Source: Adineta vaga (lineage: Eukaryota > Rotifera). Taken from it: 64,000 nucleotides of DNA. The stretch lies in NCBI GenBank assembly GCA_021613535.1, contig CP075494.1:16120001-16184000 (forward strand), in the 5' to 3' direction. Below are positions 11,794 to 21,207 of the stretch, piece by piece (the first letter of the stretch is position 1; each line of letters starts with the position of its first letter). The notes under the pieces were generated by a model. It saw nothing but the letters and a program-made list of their open reading frames with translations. It did no database searches and had not been told where the DNA came from. The position numbers and the translations under genes are program-made.

Positions 11794-12740
11794 TTATTTT
11801 TGATTTTGACTATTTAATAAAAGATCTTGATTATTATCTACTGAAGACGAAAGTTCATTTTCCTTTGTTTCTTTATAACTTAAATAACCATAAATAAATG
11901 ATCCAAATAAAGTTATAAAAATTCCAATAAATTGATAAAATGTTATTGAATTATATTGTTGATTGAAATAAAAATAGAAAAATAAAATCAAAATTGTTTT
12001 CAAATGTCCAACAACTTGAAAAGTAAGTGGTGATGTTTGTCCAATTAAACCATATGAACATAAATTAACACAAATAGCAAGAATTGTACTTAAAATAATT
12101 AATTGAATTTGATTTTTTGTCCAAATATTTGTTAAGAAATTGAATTCAAATAAAAAAGCAAAAAATAATGAAATACAAAAAGTTAAAAAAGCTTGAGAAT
12201 GATTTATTTGTATTGGATTTAATTCATATTGATTTTGTTTTTCATTTTGCCATATTTGATATTGTATTGTTATTATAATTGATAAAAATGAAATAAATAT
12301 TCCATAAATATTCATTTTTAATGATTTTATTGTTAAAAAACAAATTCCAATTATGAAATTATTTTTTTATAAATAATTAATTGAATTAAAACTAAATATG
12401 GAATTGAAAAGATTTTTATTAATTGATAAAAATCTAATTGATTCAATTTTAAACTTGAATTTGTTAATCCAATTGATAATGAACATAAAATTGACATAAT
12501 TATTGAAGTTTTTATTGGTAAAGATTTTCGATCAAATAAATTACTAAATGCACAAAATTCCATAATTAAACCATTGAAAAAATAATGAATTGATGTTAAT
12601 GTAAAAACATAAATGAAATTATTTGGTGATGACATTAACATTTTATTTGTTATTATTAATCCAACTGAACTTAAAACATTTGTTAGAATCCAAAATATTG
12701 TTTTGTAAATAGGATTTTCTTTTAAATTTAATATTTTCAT
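11794..12740 (-). CDS. SLC35/TPT-type nucleotide-sugar transporter, frameshifted
   Basis: Two abutting minus-strand frames (12740-12351 and 12315-11794) together make one intronless protein of about 315 residues with some ten hydrophobic helices, the length of SLC35E3-like drug/metabolite-superfamily transporters. Typical features are TNKMLMSS near the N terminus (like the family's NK motif), GLTNSSLKLNQLDFYQLIKI, and GQTSPLTFQVVGHLKT, the canonical TPT 'sP.t..v.g..K' segment. The frame changes in an A7 homopolymer (T7 at 12362-12368 on the plus strand); one extra A restores continuity. This could be a sequencing error or a genuine inactivating indel. Golgi/ER transport of nucleotide sugars is the family role. 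Codon use is extremely AT-rich. Confidence 0.75.
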
Positions 12741-13426
12741 TTCAATACAAAAAAAAAAGAATTTATAAAGAAAAAAAACAGACCGAAAGATTGTTTGTTC
12801 TGCTTTCTTTTGATTTAAAAAATGAAACTTTTGATGACAAAATATTTTTTTCTTATTTTCTCAGTACAGCTCTGGCAAAAAGTTCTAGGACACTGAAGAA
12901 TCACGTTACAGTTTTTCTCCTTGTAAATTGTAAGAAAAACTATTCTGATGTTGCGCAATATTCGGTAGGAATAATCAGGTTGATTTTTTTGTAATCTCAT
13001 TGACTTTTGACACAAAAACTGTTTTACAATGACTAAAATAGGAGACGAATATTTTTACCAACAACTATGTCCAAGAGAGATGACGAATCTATAAGAGATC
13101 AGGTTTTTTCCTTTTTGATAATGCTTATGACTAGCTACAAAACCAATATCAGATTGAGAATCAGCGTTAAAAACTGAGTTGATTCATATATGTTTTAAAT
13201 AATTTAGAGAAAAAAATCCTGTATCCTCTCTTAGGGATGGTCTGACTAATAATAACAATTTTCTCGAGATATTGATGAGACAACTATATGTACAAAATTT
13301 CAGCTCAATCGAATGTAGTTGTGAAGAGTTATCATGTAAACGAACTTTTTGAATACACTAAAAAGATGTTTAACTGAAATTTTTTTAAGCAAAATTTGAG
13401 ATATAATAAGGTGATAAATCGATATT
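12741..13426. other. Intergenic
   Basis: AT-rich; short ORFs at 12791-13015 on both strands are mutual shadows without motifs. Nothing else recognised. Confidence 0.4.
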
Positions 13427-13969
13427 TTATTTTTTACTTTTATTTCTTTTTATTTTAACAATCCGATACGTAATTTGACCATTAAGAATTTTTTCATTAA
13501 ATAATGGAAGACATTTTCCAGCTTTCGAACCTAATCCAATCGATAAAGCACCATCTTCAATTTTCATTTGTTTTTCTTTTAAAAATTCCATAAAATCAAT
13601 AGGAACAGTAAATTCAACAATTGTTGTTGGATTTGTATCAGTCCATTTATTACCATTTAAATATTTATTTGCATAAATTCTTCCATTTTCACCTTCAATA
13701 ATTGCTTGATATGGTTGTGTTGATGGAAGTTGATTATTTTCAATTAAATAAAGAATTTCTTGATCACCCATTGGTCTATAAACATTTATTTTATCTTCTA
13801 ATGGAATTGATGAATATGTTTCTAACCAAATAGAAGATGAACCATCATGTGTTATATTAAATAATTGTCCATTCTCATATAATTCTAATTCATGTGGTAA
13901 TAATCTTTTTAAATAACCATTAATTGAAACAGCATTCTTTACAGATTCTTCAAATTTTTTCTCATCCAT
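13427..13969 (-). CDS. Uncharacterised 180-residue protein
   Basis: Intronless ORF with an early ATG (MDEKKFEESVKNAV) and no signal peptide or membrane helix. The sequence looks genuinely coding: it is open throughout and mixes hydrophobic strands with charged loops. The central part reads NVYRPMGDQEILYLIENNQL and later PTTIVEFTVPIDF, a pattern of Y-R followed by a helix and a V-E-F strand that I associate with small ART-fold or RES-like domains. No catalytic set can be proven, so this is speculation. The C terminus is Lys/Arg-rich. It is flanked by the transporter (same strand) and the trifunctional gene (opposite strand), and all three are intronless and very AT-rich. Confidence 0.6.
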   Translation of the reverse strand: MDEKKFEESVKNAVSINGYLKRLLPHELELYENGQLFNITHDGSSSIWLETYSSIPLEDKINVYRPMGDQEILYLIENNQLPSTQPYQAIIEGENGRIYANKYLNGNKWTDTNPTTIVEFTVPIDFMEFLKEKQMKIEDGALSIGLGSKAGKCLPLFNEKILNGQITYRIVKIKRNKSKK

Positions 13970-14899
13970 AAGTTTTTTTTGAAAATGATGTCTTTTTATT
14001 TCTTCTTCTCTTTATTTATATCACATGTTCTTATGCAATTCAGTGACGTTATCGATGAGTCATTATTTATTTGCTTTATTCAATCGAATATCTTTTTGAA
14101 GGAAACAATGGGGTGTGAATATTTTTGATAACAAGACGCAAATGAATAAAAATGATATTTGAGATCATCAAAAATTTCAAAAGCTAGTGATATTTCATCA
14201 TCTCTTTTTTGTTCATTCAAATAACATTTGGTCATCTTATGTTGTTTGCTATTCTATAAAATACATAAGAAAATATTCATTTGAAAATATGTTAATTGTT
14301 TTATCAGAATCATGTACGTGTTCTGTTGGTTTGAAAGTATATTCGTGTAAACATTCAGTTGATCTAGCTATATTGCGTTTAATTTATATAAAATTATAGT
14401 GAAGAAACACGTGTTCAGCCATTGGGTAAACAAAAGAGGAAGAGGACGTCCAAAAAAGGTTAAAATTAAGTAATTTCTCTAGTTTTCTTCCTCTCATATA
14501 AATATTATCATTATTTTTTGTTGTACCTTTTGAATAAACAAATATCATGAATGAATTTTGAAAATCTCCATGATCAAGAATATCTTTTTTTAGGGATCAT
14601 TTGCAACTGGTTATCAAATGTATTTTATCCCAAAAGAACGTCCTTGAATAAACATTTCATTTGTTAAACTGTTTTGAAAACAATTCCATTAAAATTATTA
14701 AACAAAATGAACATGTTTGAATACATTAAAAACGAGAAGAAGAAAAAAGAGAATACTCAAGTTTTTTTTTTATTCAAAAAAAGAGAAAAAAAGTAAATAT
14801 TCTTTTGTAATTATTATTTCAAAGTAATAATTTCTTTTTCCTTAAAAGACAAAAGAAAGTTTTTTCCTTGTAGATTTAGGTATTCTATTTGGAATAAAA
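13970..14899. other. Intergenic
   Basis: No gene supported. A short frame ending at 14473 encodes an AT-hook-like NKRGRGRPKKVK but has no start or splice context. Poly-A/T runs precede the start at 14900. Confidence 0.4.
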
Positions 14900-16969
14900 A
14901 TGAATATTATAATTCCAATGGGTGGAATTGGAACTCGTTTTAGTAAAGAAAATTATCGTTTTCCTAAACCATTAATAAATATAATTGGTCGTCCAATGTT
15001 ATTTTGGTTATTAGATAATTTAGAAACTGAAGATAATGATATTATTTATTTAGGTTTATTAGAAAATCTTGATAAACAATTTAATTTAAGTCAAAGATTA
15101 CAAATTGAATATCCAAATAAAAAATTTGAAAAAATTTTATTAGATTTTGAAACACGTGGTGCTGTTGAAACATTATTTATTGTTTTACAATCAATGAATT
15201 CTGATCGATTACAATGTAAAACAATATCACTTGATTGTGATACGATTTATTTTCAATCAATTTTAAAACAATTTCGTTTATTATCAAATCAATTGAATAT
15301 TTCATTCTATTTTCAAGATAATGATGGAAAACCAATTTATTCGTATTTAAAATTTCATGACGATAATTCAAATTCAATTATTGATGTACGTGAAAAAATT
15401 ATGATTTCAAATAAAGCAAATACAGGTGCTTATGGTTTTCGTTCAGCACAAATTTTGAAAGATTATGCAATTCAATTATTAGATCAAGCTGTTGGTTATT
15501 CAGGAGAATATTATACAACTAACATTATGAAATTAATGTTAGAAAATCATGAAGAATTTCTTGGAATTGAAATTAAAAAAGAAAATTTTTGTTGTGTTGG
15601 AACACCTGATCAATTAAATGAATTTTTAAAATTATTAAAAGATCAAAAATCAAATTCTTTTCATATTCGTCAAATGAGATTTTGTTTTGATTTAGATAAT
15701 ACATTAGTTACTTATCCAACTATTTATGGTGATTATAATTCTGTTGAACCAATTCAAGAAAATATTCAATTAGTTAAAGAATTATATCAAGCTGGTCATT
15801 ATATTATTATTCAAACAGCAAGAAGAATGAAAACTCATCAAGGAAATATTGGTGCTGTTATTGCTGATATTGGTCATATTACTTTAAATACTTTACAAAA
15901 ATTTCAAATTCCTTATCATGAATTATTTTTTGGTAAACCATATGCGGATATTTATATTGATGATTCAGCTATTCATGCTTTAATTGATACAACAAAAGAA
16001 ATTGGTTGGTTAATTAATGATCAAGAATCGAATTTAAATAAAAAAACAAAACAAATTAAAGGCTTTATTTCATCAAGACATTTTCATACAATTGAACAAT
16101 TAGATCATTTAATTATTAAAAGTTCAACAACTTCTGATCTTGAAGGTGAAATTTATTTTTATAAAAATATTCCATTAGAAGTTGAAGATTTATTTCCAAA
16201 ATTTGATCGTATTGAAATTAATGAAGAAGCAGGAATATCTTCATTAGTTATTGAAAAAATTTCTGGAATAACTTATTCACATTTATTTACAAATTTATGT
16301 TTAACACAAGGACGTCTTTTAAAATTATTGTTTTCATTGAAACGTATTCATTTATCAAAAAAAGATCAATTGAAATCAAATATTTATTTAAATTATTCGG
16401 AAAAAATTCGTTTACGTTATGAAAAATTCAATGAAATTTATGCGAATTTAGATGAATATTTTCAAGAAACAAAACAAAATCAAATGATTAATTCAAAAGA
16501 TTTTTTAAAGAAATTTCTTAATTTTTTTGATGATTATGAAACAAATCAATATGGAAAACATAATTCAATAATACATGGTGATCCTGTATTTAGTAATATT
16601 TTATTAAAATCAAATAATGAAATTATCTTTTTAGATATGAGAGGTTTATTAGGAAAAGAACTTAGTTTAGAAGGTGATTTAAATTATGATTTATCGAAAA
16701 TTTATCAATCATTAACTGGTTATGATTTTATTTTATTAAATAAAATTGATTTTTTATCAAAATTATCAATAAAAACTTATCTTGAAGAACTTAAAAATAT
16801 TTTTCAAAATTTTCTTTTAAATGAATATTTAAATGAAATTAATTTTAAACATTTACAAATCATAACATCACAATTATATTTTACATTAATTCCATTACAT
16901 AATAATTTTCAACATCAAATTCAATTTTATCAACTTGCTTATGAACTTTATCAACAATTTTTACAATAA
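14900..16969 (+). CDS. Trifunctional nucleotidyltransferase / HAD / kinase-like protein
   Basis: Intronless ORF of 689 residues with three domains. (1) Residues 1-250: sugar-phosphate nucleotidyltransferase, starting MNIIIPMGGIGTRF with the G-G-x-G-T-R-F loop, followed by FPKPLI, LDCDTIY and NTGAYGF. (2) About 258-380: HAD-type phosphatase-like, F-D-L-D-N-T with D264/D266, a TAR motif (IIIQTARRMK) and a late DIYIDDSA. (3) About 395-689: aminoglycoside/choline-kinase-like, with HGDPVFSNILL (H559, D561) as the catalytic loop and IIFLDMRG (D579) as the metal-binding strand. In bacteria such activities decorate capsule or lipopolysaccharide sugars. One polypeptide activating a sugar, trimming a phosphate and phosphorylating a substrate is plausible. 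The lack of introns and bacterial-style fusion suggest horizontal origin; the substrate is unknown. Confidence 0.8.
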   Translation: MNIIIPMGGIGTRFSKENYRFPKPLINIIGRPMLFWLLDNLETEDNDIIYLGLLENLDKQFNLSQRLQIEYPNKKFEKILLDFETRGAVETLFIVLQSMNSDRLQCKTISLDCDTIYFQSILKQFRLLSNQLNISFYFQDNDGKPIYSYLKFHDDNSNSIIDVREKIMISNKANTGAYGFRSAQILKDYAIQLLDQAVGYSGEYYTTNIMKLMLENHEEFLGIEIKKENFCCVGTPDQLNEFLKLLKDQKSNSFHIRQMRFCFDLDNTLVTYPTIYGDYNSVEPIQENIQLVKELYQAGHYIIIQTARRMKTHQGNIGAVIADIGHITLNTLQKFQIPYHELFFGKPYADIYIDDSAIHALIDTTKEIGWLINDQESNLNKKTKQIKGFISSRHFHTIEQLDHLIIKSSTTSDLEGEIYFYKNIPLEVEDLFPKFDRIEINEEAGISSLVIEKISGITYSHLFTNLCLTQGRLLKLLFSLKRIHLSKKDQLKSNIYLNYSEKIRLRYEKFNEIYANLDEYFQETKQNQMINSKDFLKKFLNFFDDYETNQYGKHNSIIHGDPVFSNILLKSNNEIIFLDMRGLLGKELSLEGDLNYDLSKIYQSLTGYDFILLNKIDFLSKLSIKTYLEELKNIFQNFLLNEYLNEINFKHLQIITSQLYFTLIPLHNNFQHQIQFYQLAYELYQQFLQ

Positions 16970-17539
16970 TTTTTACTTTTCTTTGAATTTAGTTGTGTTT
17001 TTGCTTTATAATTCTAAACTAAATAAATAATACTCGTTGAGACCACTCGCTTAAGCTTTTACTGATCTGACAAATTGATTTATAGAAGAATTGTACTTCT
17101 GTGTGTGTGCATGAAAAAGATAGACATCCGATTATCAGCAAGTATATTCGAATTTTTGTTGCCAACTGATGAGTATGTATGTAACATATATCGATCAATG
17201 TATAATAAATGGAATGTTACGTCGGAAGACAGTAACTTGTTCCTCCAGTATAGTGACTCTTTGTGAAAAAGACCGAACTGTGATGTTTATCCGATGAACC
17301 ATTAGAACATTTTTCATCTGACAACTATTTTAATCTGAAGTCATGAAGATTAATTTCGTATCTCTTTCTACATATTCTAAATAACATTTGTTAAGCACAT
17401 ACATCTGTCTATTCTTATGATGAAGAATAAGATTATTTTTCTTACATTTGAAGAGATAAGTGAACGATTGTTTGGTCGTAAGCATCCATTTTCTCAATCT
17501 ATACTTTCAATTGAAGTTTAAATAAGACCACAAATTCAA
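16970..17539. other. Intergenic
   Basis: No gene supported; short ORFs only. Contains the 5' flank of the small Cys-rich gene starting at 17540. Confidence 0.4.
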
Positions 17540-17821
17540 ATGTCAAAGAATCTTCCGACGATTTATCCTCAACTTCAACCTGTTGTCGTACAACCATATA
17601 CTTCGAATGTTCATACAACTGTTGTTGTTGGAGGACGATCAAAAGATGTTCAACATTGTTGCCATTGTTTGTTATGTGTATTAACAAGTGGATTATGGGC
17701 ACCATGTTGGTTAGGAGCATGTTGTGGTTGTTGTAAGTCATTGTTTTCTTTAATATAGAGTCGAATTATTATAGTCACGAAAATTTTGTATTCTATTTTA
17801 GGCTGTGAACGACCTTGTTGA
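17540..17821 (+). CDS. Small Cys-rich membrane-type protein
   Basis: Two exons, 17540-17732 and 17802-17821, joined in phase 1 across a 69-bp GT-AG intron, give 70 residues ending CCERPC. The N-terminal half is Pro/Gln-rich. The C-terminal half has a Cys/Trp-rich hydrophobic segment, HCCHCLLCVLTSGLWAPCW followed by LGACCGC, recalling the short 'H..hC..T.GlW.P.W' membrane segments of BRI3-like and related small proteins. Palmitoylation or metal binding is conceivable from the cysteines but unproven. The coding exon 2 is only 20 bp, and without splicing the frame would end in a spurious tail. Family not securely recognised. Confidence 0.65.
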
Positions 17822-18225
17822 TTTGGATGTTATACAGACAATACAACAAGATCGAAAACAATTTCTTTTTTATTCATAATCTAGAACATTTTCTATTCTA
17901 TATGTAGTTATATATGAACTTAGATTGATCACTTTTCTTTTTGAATATCTTTATTATTGAATACAACATGAAAGTTTTAATAAATATCGGTTCAAATGCA
18001 TTTTAATGACACTATATCACATTCGATTAACACATCGCACACACAATCAATGTGAGGATATCATTAAAGTGCAATTGTACCCAATTAATTCGAAATCTAG
18101 AAAATCTTATTACTTTAATTTTGTCACATCATCTCATATATTGCACGAAATAATTGACGAGAAATATACTCACAATATATCTACAATTCCTTTTTATTTT
18201 TTTTGTGTGCATCTAACAGAAACAA
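17822..18225. other. Intergenic
   Basis: No feature recognised between the small Cys-rich gene and the GPCR; AT-rich. Confidence 0.4.
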
Positions 18226-19182
18226 ATGTCTTCTGTAGTTAATGAAACCATTATTAGATTTACTTATCTAACTTTACGTATAAATGCCATACTCGCTCCG
18301 CCCATTTTGATTCTTGGTACAATTGGTAATTTAATTAATACTTGGATATTTACACGAAGATGTCTACGAAAAAATCCCTGTTCCATCTATTTTTGTTCAG
18401 CATCTATTGTTAGTTTGTTAACACTTTATTCTGGGTTAATGAGTCGTCTTCTCGGAGGTTATTCGATCGATTTAACAACTTGGAATCATTTTCTATGTAA
18501 ATTACGTTTCTATTTCTATTATGTAAATGTTATCCTTTTATCATGGTTTCTGGTCTTTGCCTCATTCGATCGTTATGTTTCGACATCACAATTTGTACAT
18601 TATCGAAATATAAGTTGTCGTCGGATTGCCTATCGTTTTGTACTATATTCAACAATTCTAAGCATTCTCTTTCATCTTCAAGTTTTCTACTGTTTCGTCG
18701 CCGATCGAAATCAATTTCCAGTTCAATGTTATTCGAAAGGTGAAATTTGTCGATCTTTCAATGATCTACATTTCTTAATCATCTATTCACTTCTACCTGC
18801 TATTCTAATGGCGATTTTTGGATGTCTAACAATTAAAAATGTTCATCAAATAGGAAGACGAATTGATTCGTCAGCAAATATTTCTATCTTTCGACAAAAG
18901 ACAACTCAACTTATACCAATGTTACTTGTTCAAATCTGTTTCTTTCTTATTTTTACTATCCCACTGGCTGTAACGAAATTCTATAGTACGTTAATAGTTC
19001 TTTTACATTTAGAATTAACGTCTGAAACCATCGCTCGTGAAACATTTGTTTTCAATATAACAGTTTTAATCTCATATCTTAACTGTTCAATTAGTTTCTA
19101 TGTTTATACTTTAGCTGGAAGTTTATTTCGAAAAGAATTGAAGAAAGCAATGCATCGAATTATTACTAAAATTCATCTTTAA
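18226..19182 (+). CDS. Rhodopsin-like GPCR
   Basis: Intronless ORF of 318 residues with seven hydrophobic helices. TM1 contains the G-N pair (LGTIGNLINTWIF), TM3 ends with FASFDRY (a canonical DRY), and TM7 reads SISFYVYTLAGSLFRKEL, the F-x-x-Y variant seen in invertebrate peptide receptors. There are two glycosylation-type sites (NETI near the N terminus and NISC) and a short basic C-terminal helix 8. It is closely similar in architecture to the GPCR at 26402-27444 but lacks that gene's intron. Ligand unknown. Confidence 0.88.
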   Translation: MSSVVNETIIRFTYLTLRINAILAPPILILGTIGNLINTWIFTRRCLRKNPCSIYFCSASIVSLLTLYSGLMSRLLGGYSIDLTTWNHFLCKLRFYFYYVNVILLSWFLVFASFDRYVSTSQFVHYRNISCRRIAYRFVLYSTILSILFHLQVFYCFVADRNQFPVQCYSKGEICRSFNDLHFLIIYSLLPAILMAIFGCLTIKNVHQIGRRIDSSANISIFRQKTTQLIPMLLVQICFFLIFTIPLAVTKFYSTLIVLLHLELTSETIARETFVFNITVLISYLNCSISFYVYTLAGSLFRKELKKAMHRIITKIHL

Positions 19183-19248
19183 ATAATAAAATACTTCATT
19201 TTATTTTATGAAAACTTTTTCAATAATACGATTTTTAGATGAGAAAAT

Positions 19249-20703
19249 TTATTGTAGATGAATCCTATAGTTATATATGATAAGAATAGTACAAAATGCA
19301 ATCATAATGAATAAAAATATGAAATAGAGAAATTGCCGAAAACAAGTAGCAAATAAAAATGGTTGTTTTCTTCGAAAAATACCAATGTCATATGTTTGAA
19401 TCATCGAATGATTTTTCTTTCGATAAAATTGACAAGAACAATTCTTTAGTGAAAGATTTTTTACTTTTGAAGTTATTGATTTCTCATTTTTAAATAATGA
19501 AAAATTTGTCAATTGATAATTTAAACCATCATAAACTAAATAAATTAAACGTTGTTTACTTCTTTGAATAATCCATTGTTCAAATTGATCACAATGAAAT
19601 GTTCCTAACCAATGAATAAATCGAAAAATTTGAAAAATAAATTGAATAGTATAGAAATGTAAATAATCCATTTTGACTTGATCTATTCCAAGTGCATGAG
19701 ATATTTTATCTCCTAAAAGTATTTGAGAAATGCCAATATTTAATTTATATGATAATGGTAATTTTCCATGAAGATATGAAGTCATTAAAATATGATGAAC
19801 CATATGTTTTGAAATATATGTTGGAGAATAAAAATGATAGAAAATCGATTGTGAAATAATTTCTGCTAAATGATATGATGATAAATAAACAAGATATTGA
19901 TCATCAATTCCAATTAACCAACCAATATAACGCCAAAAATGTAAATAGGCTTCTTTATCATCATTAGATAAATTAATATGAAAACGATTTTCAATACAAT
20001 ATAATAAACTAAATGAAAATCCAAGTAATGTGATAAGAGAATCTTCTTGATTGATTGGAATATCATTGCGTTGAGATTTCATAATTTTATATCGAACCAT
20101 TCCATGTAAAAGACGAACACGTATGATATCAGAAAATGTTTCATCAAATTGATCAATATCTCCACAAATACTTGTTGCAATCATTTGTAATGTTTCTACT
20201 AAGCGACGATGACTTCGATTTAAATCATTTGATGAAAGATAATCTGTTTTATTTAGAACATCATTTAATTGTTGAAATCCATAACCTAATACTAATGTAT
20301 AATATAAAATTGATGTTAACATTAAGGATAAATTTTTTAAAAAGAATTTTTGACCATGTAGAATTTGTTTACGATTAAACCATGATGGTTTTTGACGAAT
20401 ATATTCATGAAATTCAATTAAACATGACGGATTTAATGGATTCTTAACGAGAAAACTTTGAAGCCATTCATAAGTATCATCACCATGTTGAAATTCTTCA
20501 CTATATTGTTGAAAGAATTGATCAATTAAAGGATCACCTTGTTTTCGCCATTGATTCAATAGAGTTGGTGAGACATGTTCGTTAGTCCAAATAAAGATTT
20601 GATCATAAAAACATATTTGTTGACCAATTATTGGTTCCAATCGATTGGATGGTCTTACTGAAACTGCATCGATCAGTTCATTGTGTGAGAAAGGACAAGA
20701 CAT
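19249..20703 (-). CDS. mpaB / rubber-oxygenase-like (DUF2236) protein
   Basis: Intronless ORF of 484 residues. The core matches the latex-clearing-protein/ER-bound oxygenase mpaB family: VRLLHGMVRYK (with the family's conserved R-L-H-V/M-R helix), LLGFSFSLLYCIE, and HFWRYIGWLIGI, with histidines positioned as heme ligands in known members. A C-terminal hydrophobic helix (FIFLFIMIAFCTILIIY) suggests an integral or tail-anchored membrane protein. Family members are heme b oxygenases cleaving carbon-carbon double bonds in bacteria and fungi. In an animal the substrate is unknown and the gene may be of bacterial or fungal origin. The start codon gives MSCPFSHNEL, with no better upstream choice. 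Confidence 0.75.
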   Translation of the reverse strand: MSCPFSHNELIDAVSVRPSNRLEPIIGQQICFYDQIFIWTNEHVSPTLLNQWRKQGDPLIDQFFQQYSEEFQHGDDTYEWLQSFLVKNPLNPSCLIEFHEYIRQKPSWFNRKQILHGQKFFLKNLSLMLTSILYYTLVLGYGFQQLNDVLNKTDYLSSNDLNRSHRRLVETLQMIATSICGDIDQFDETFSDIIRVRLLHGMVRYKIMKSQRNDIPINQEDSLITLLGFSFSLLYCIENRFHINLSNDDKEAYLHFWRYIGWLIGIDDQYLVYLSSYHLAEIISQSIFYHFYSPTYISKHMVHHILMTSYLHGKLPLSYKLNIGISQILLGDKISHALGIDQVKMDYLHFYTIQFIFQIFRFIHWLGTFHCDQFEQWIIQRSKQRLIYLVYDGLNYQLTNFSLFKNEKSITSKVKNLSLKNCSCQFYRKKNHSMIQTYDIGIFRRKQPFLFATCFRQFLYFIFLFIMIAFCTILIIYNYRIHLQ

Positions 20704-21207
20704 ATTGTAAATATCTCATATCTCTTCTACTCTCGATTATATTACTTCTTATTCTTTTACATAAAGAGAAAAACAATTCAGACATGTGCTTATTGTAAGC
20801 GAAAAGAAATATTTTTTCTTTTCTTTCTCCATTCACATTTATTTTCCATCGAGAGAAAATACCATCGACATACGCATTACCATTAAACAGAATAGAAATG
20901 TTTTTCCTCTATCGTGCGTTGAAAAATGGCAATAAAGAAACGCAAAAAGAGTATCAACAGTACTACTACATCTTGAAGGTGTGTGTATGGTATAGGTATA
21001 TTATCTTATCCGTACACCCACACCTGCTATGTATGAAAATTTGCACATATTTGATATTATTGTTATTTTGTACGACACTCATTGCATATATTAAAAAGCA
21101 TTGAGAAAAACAAGTTTGTTTTCATCACGATTGTCTCTTATGGTAACAGATGTTGTGATGAAATTTGATTCTATGAGAAGGAAAAAAAACGAGATTTTAG
21201 TTCCATC
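20704..21207. other. Intergenic with foldback
   Basis: A divergent spacer between the mpaB-like and phosphoesterase genes. It contains the telomere-like foldback at 20977-21025 and no gene. Confidence 0.45.
20977..21025. repeat. Telomere-like foldback
   Basis: G-rich arm aggtgtgtgtatgg (20977-20990) and C-rich arm ccgtacacccacacct (21010-21025) pair imperfectly across an AT-rich loop. Confidence 0.6.

Noticed and set aside
14397-14473. AT-hook-like peptide NKRGRGRPKKVKIK
   Set aside because: Short frame without a start codon or plausible upstream exon; probably chance.
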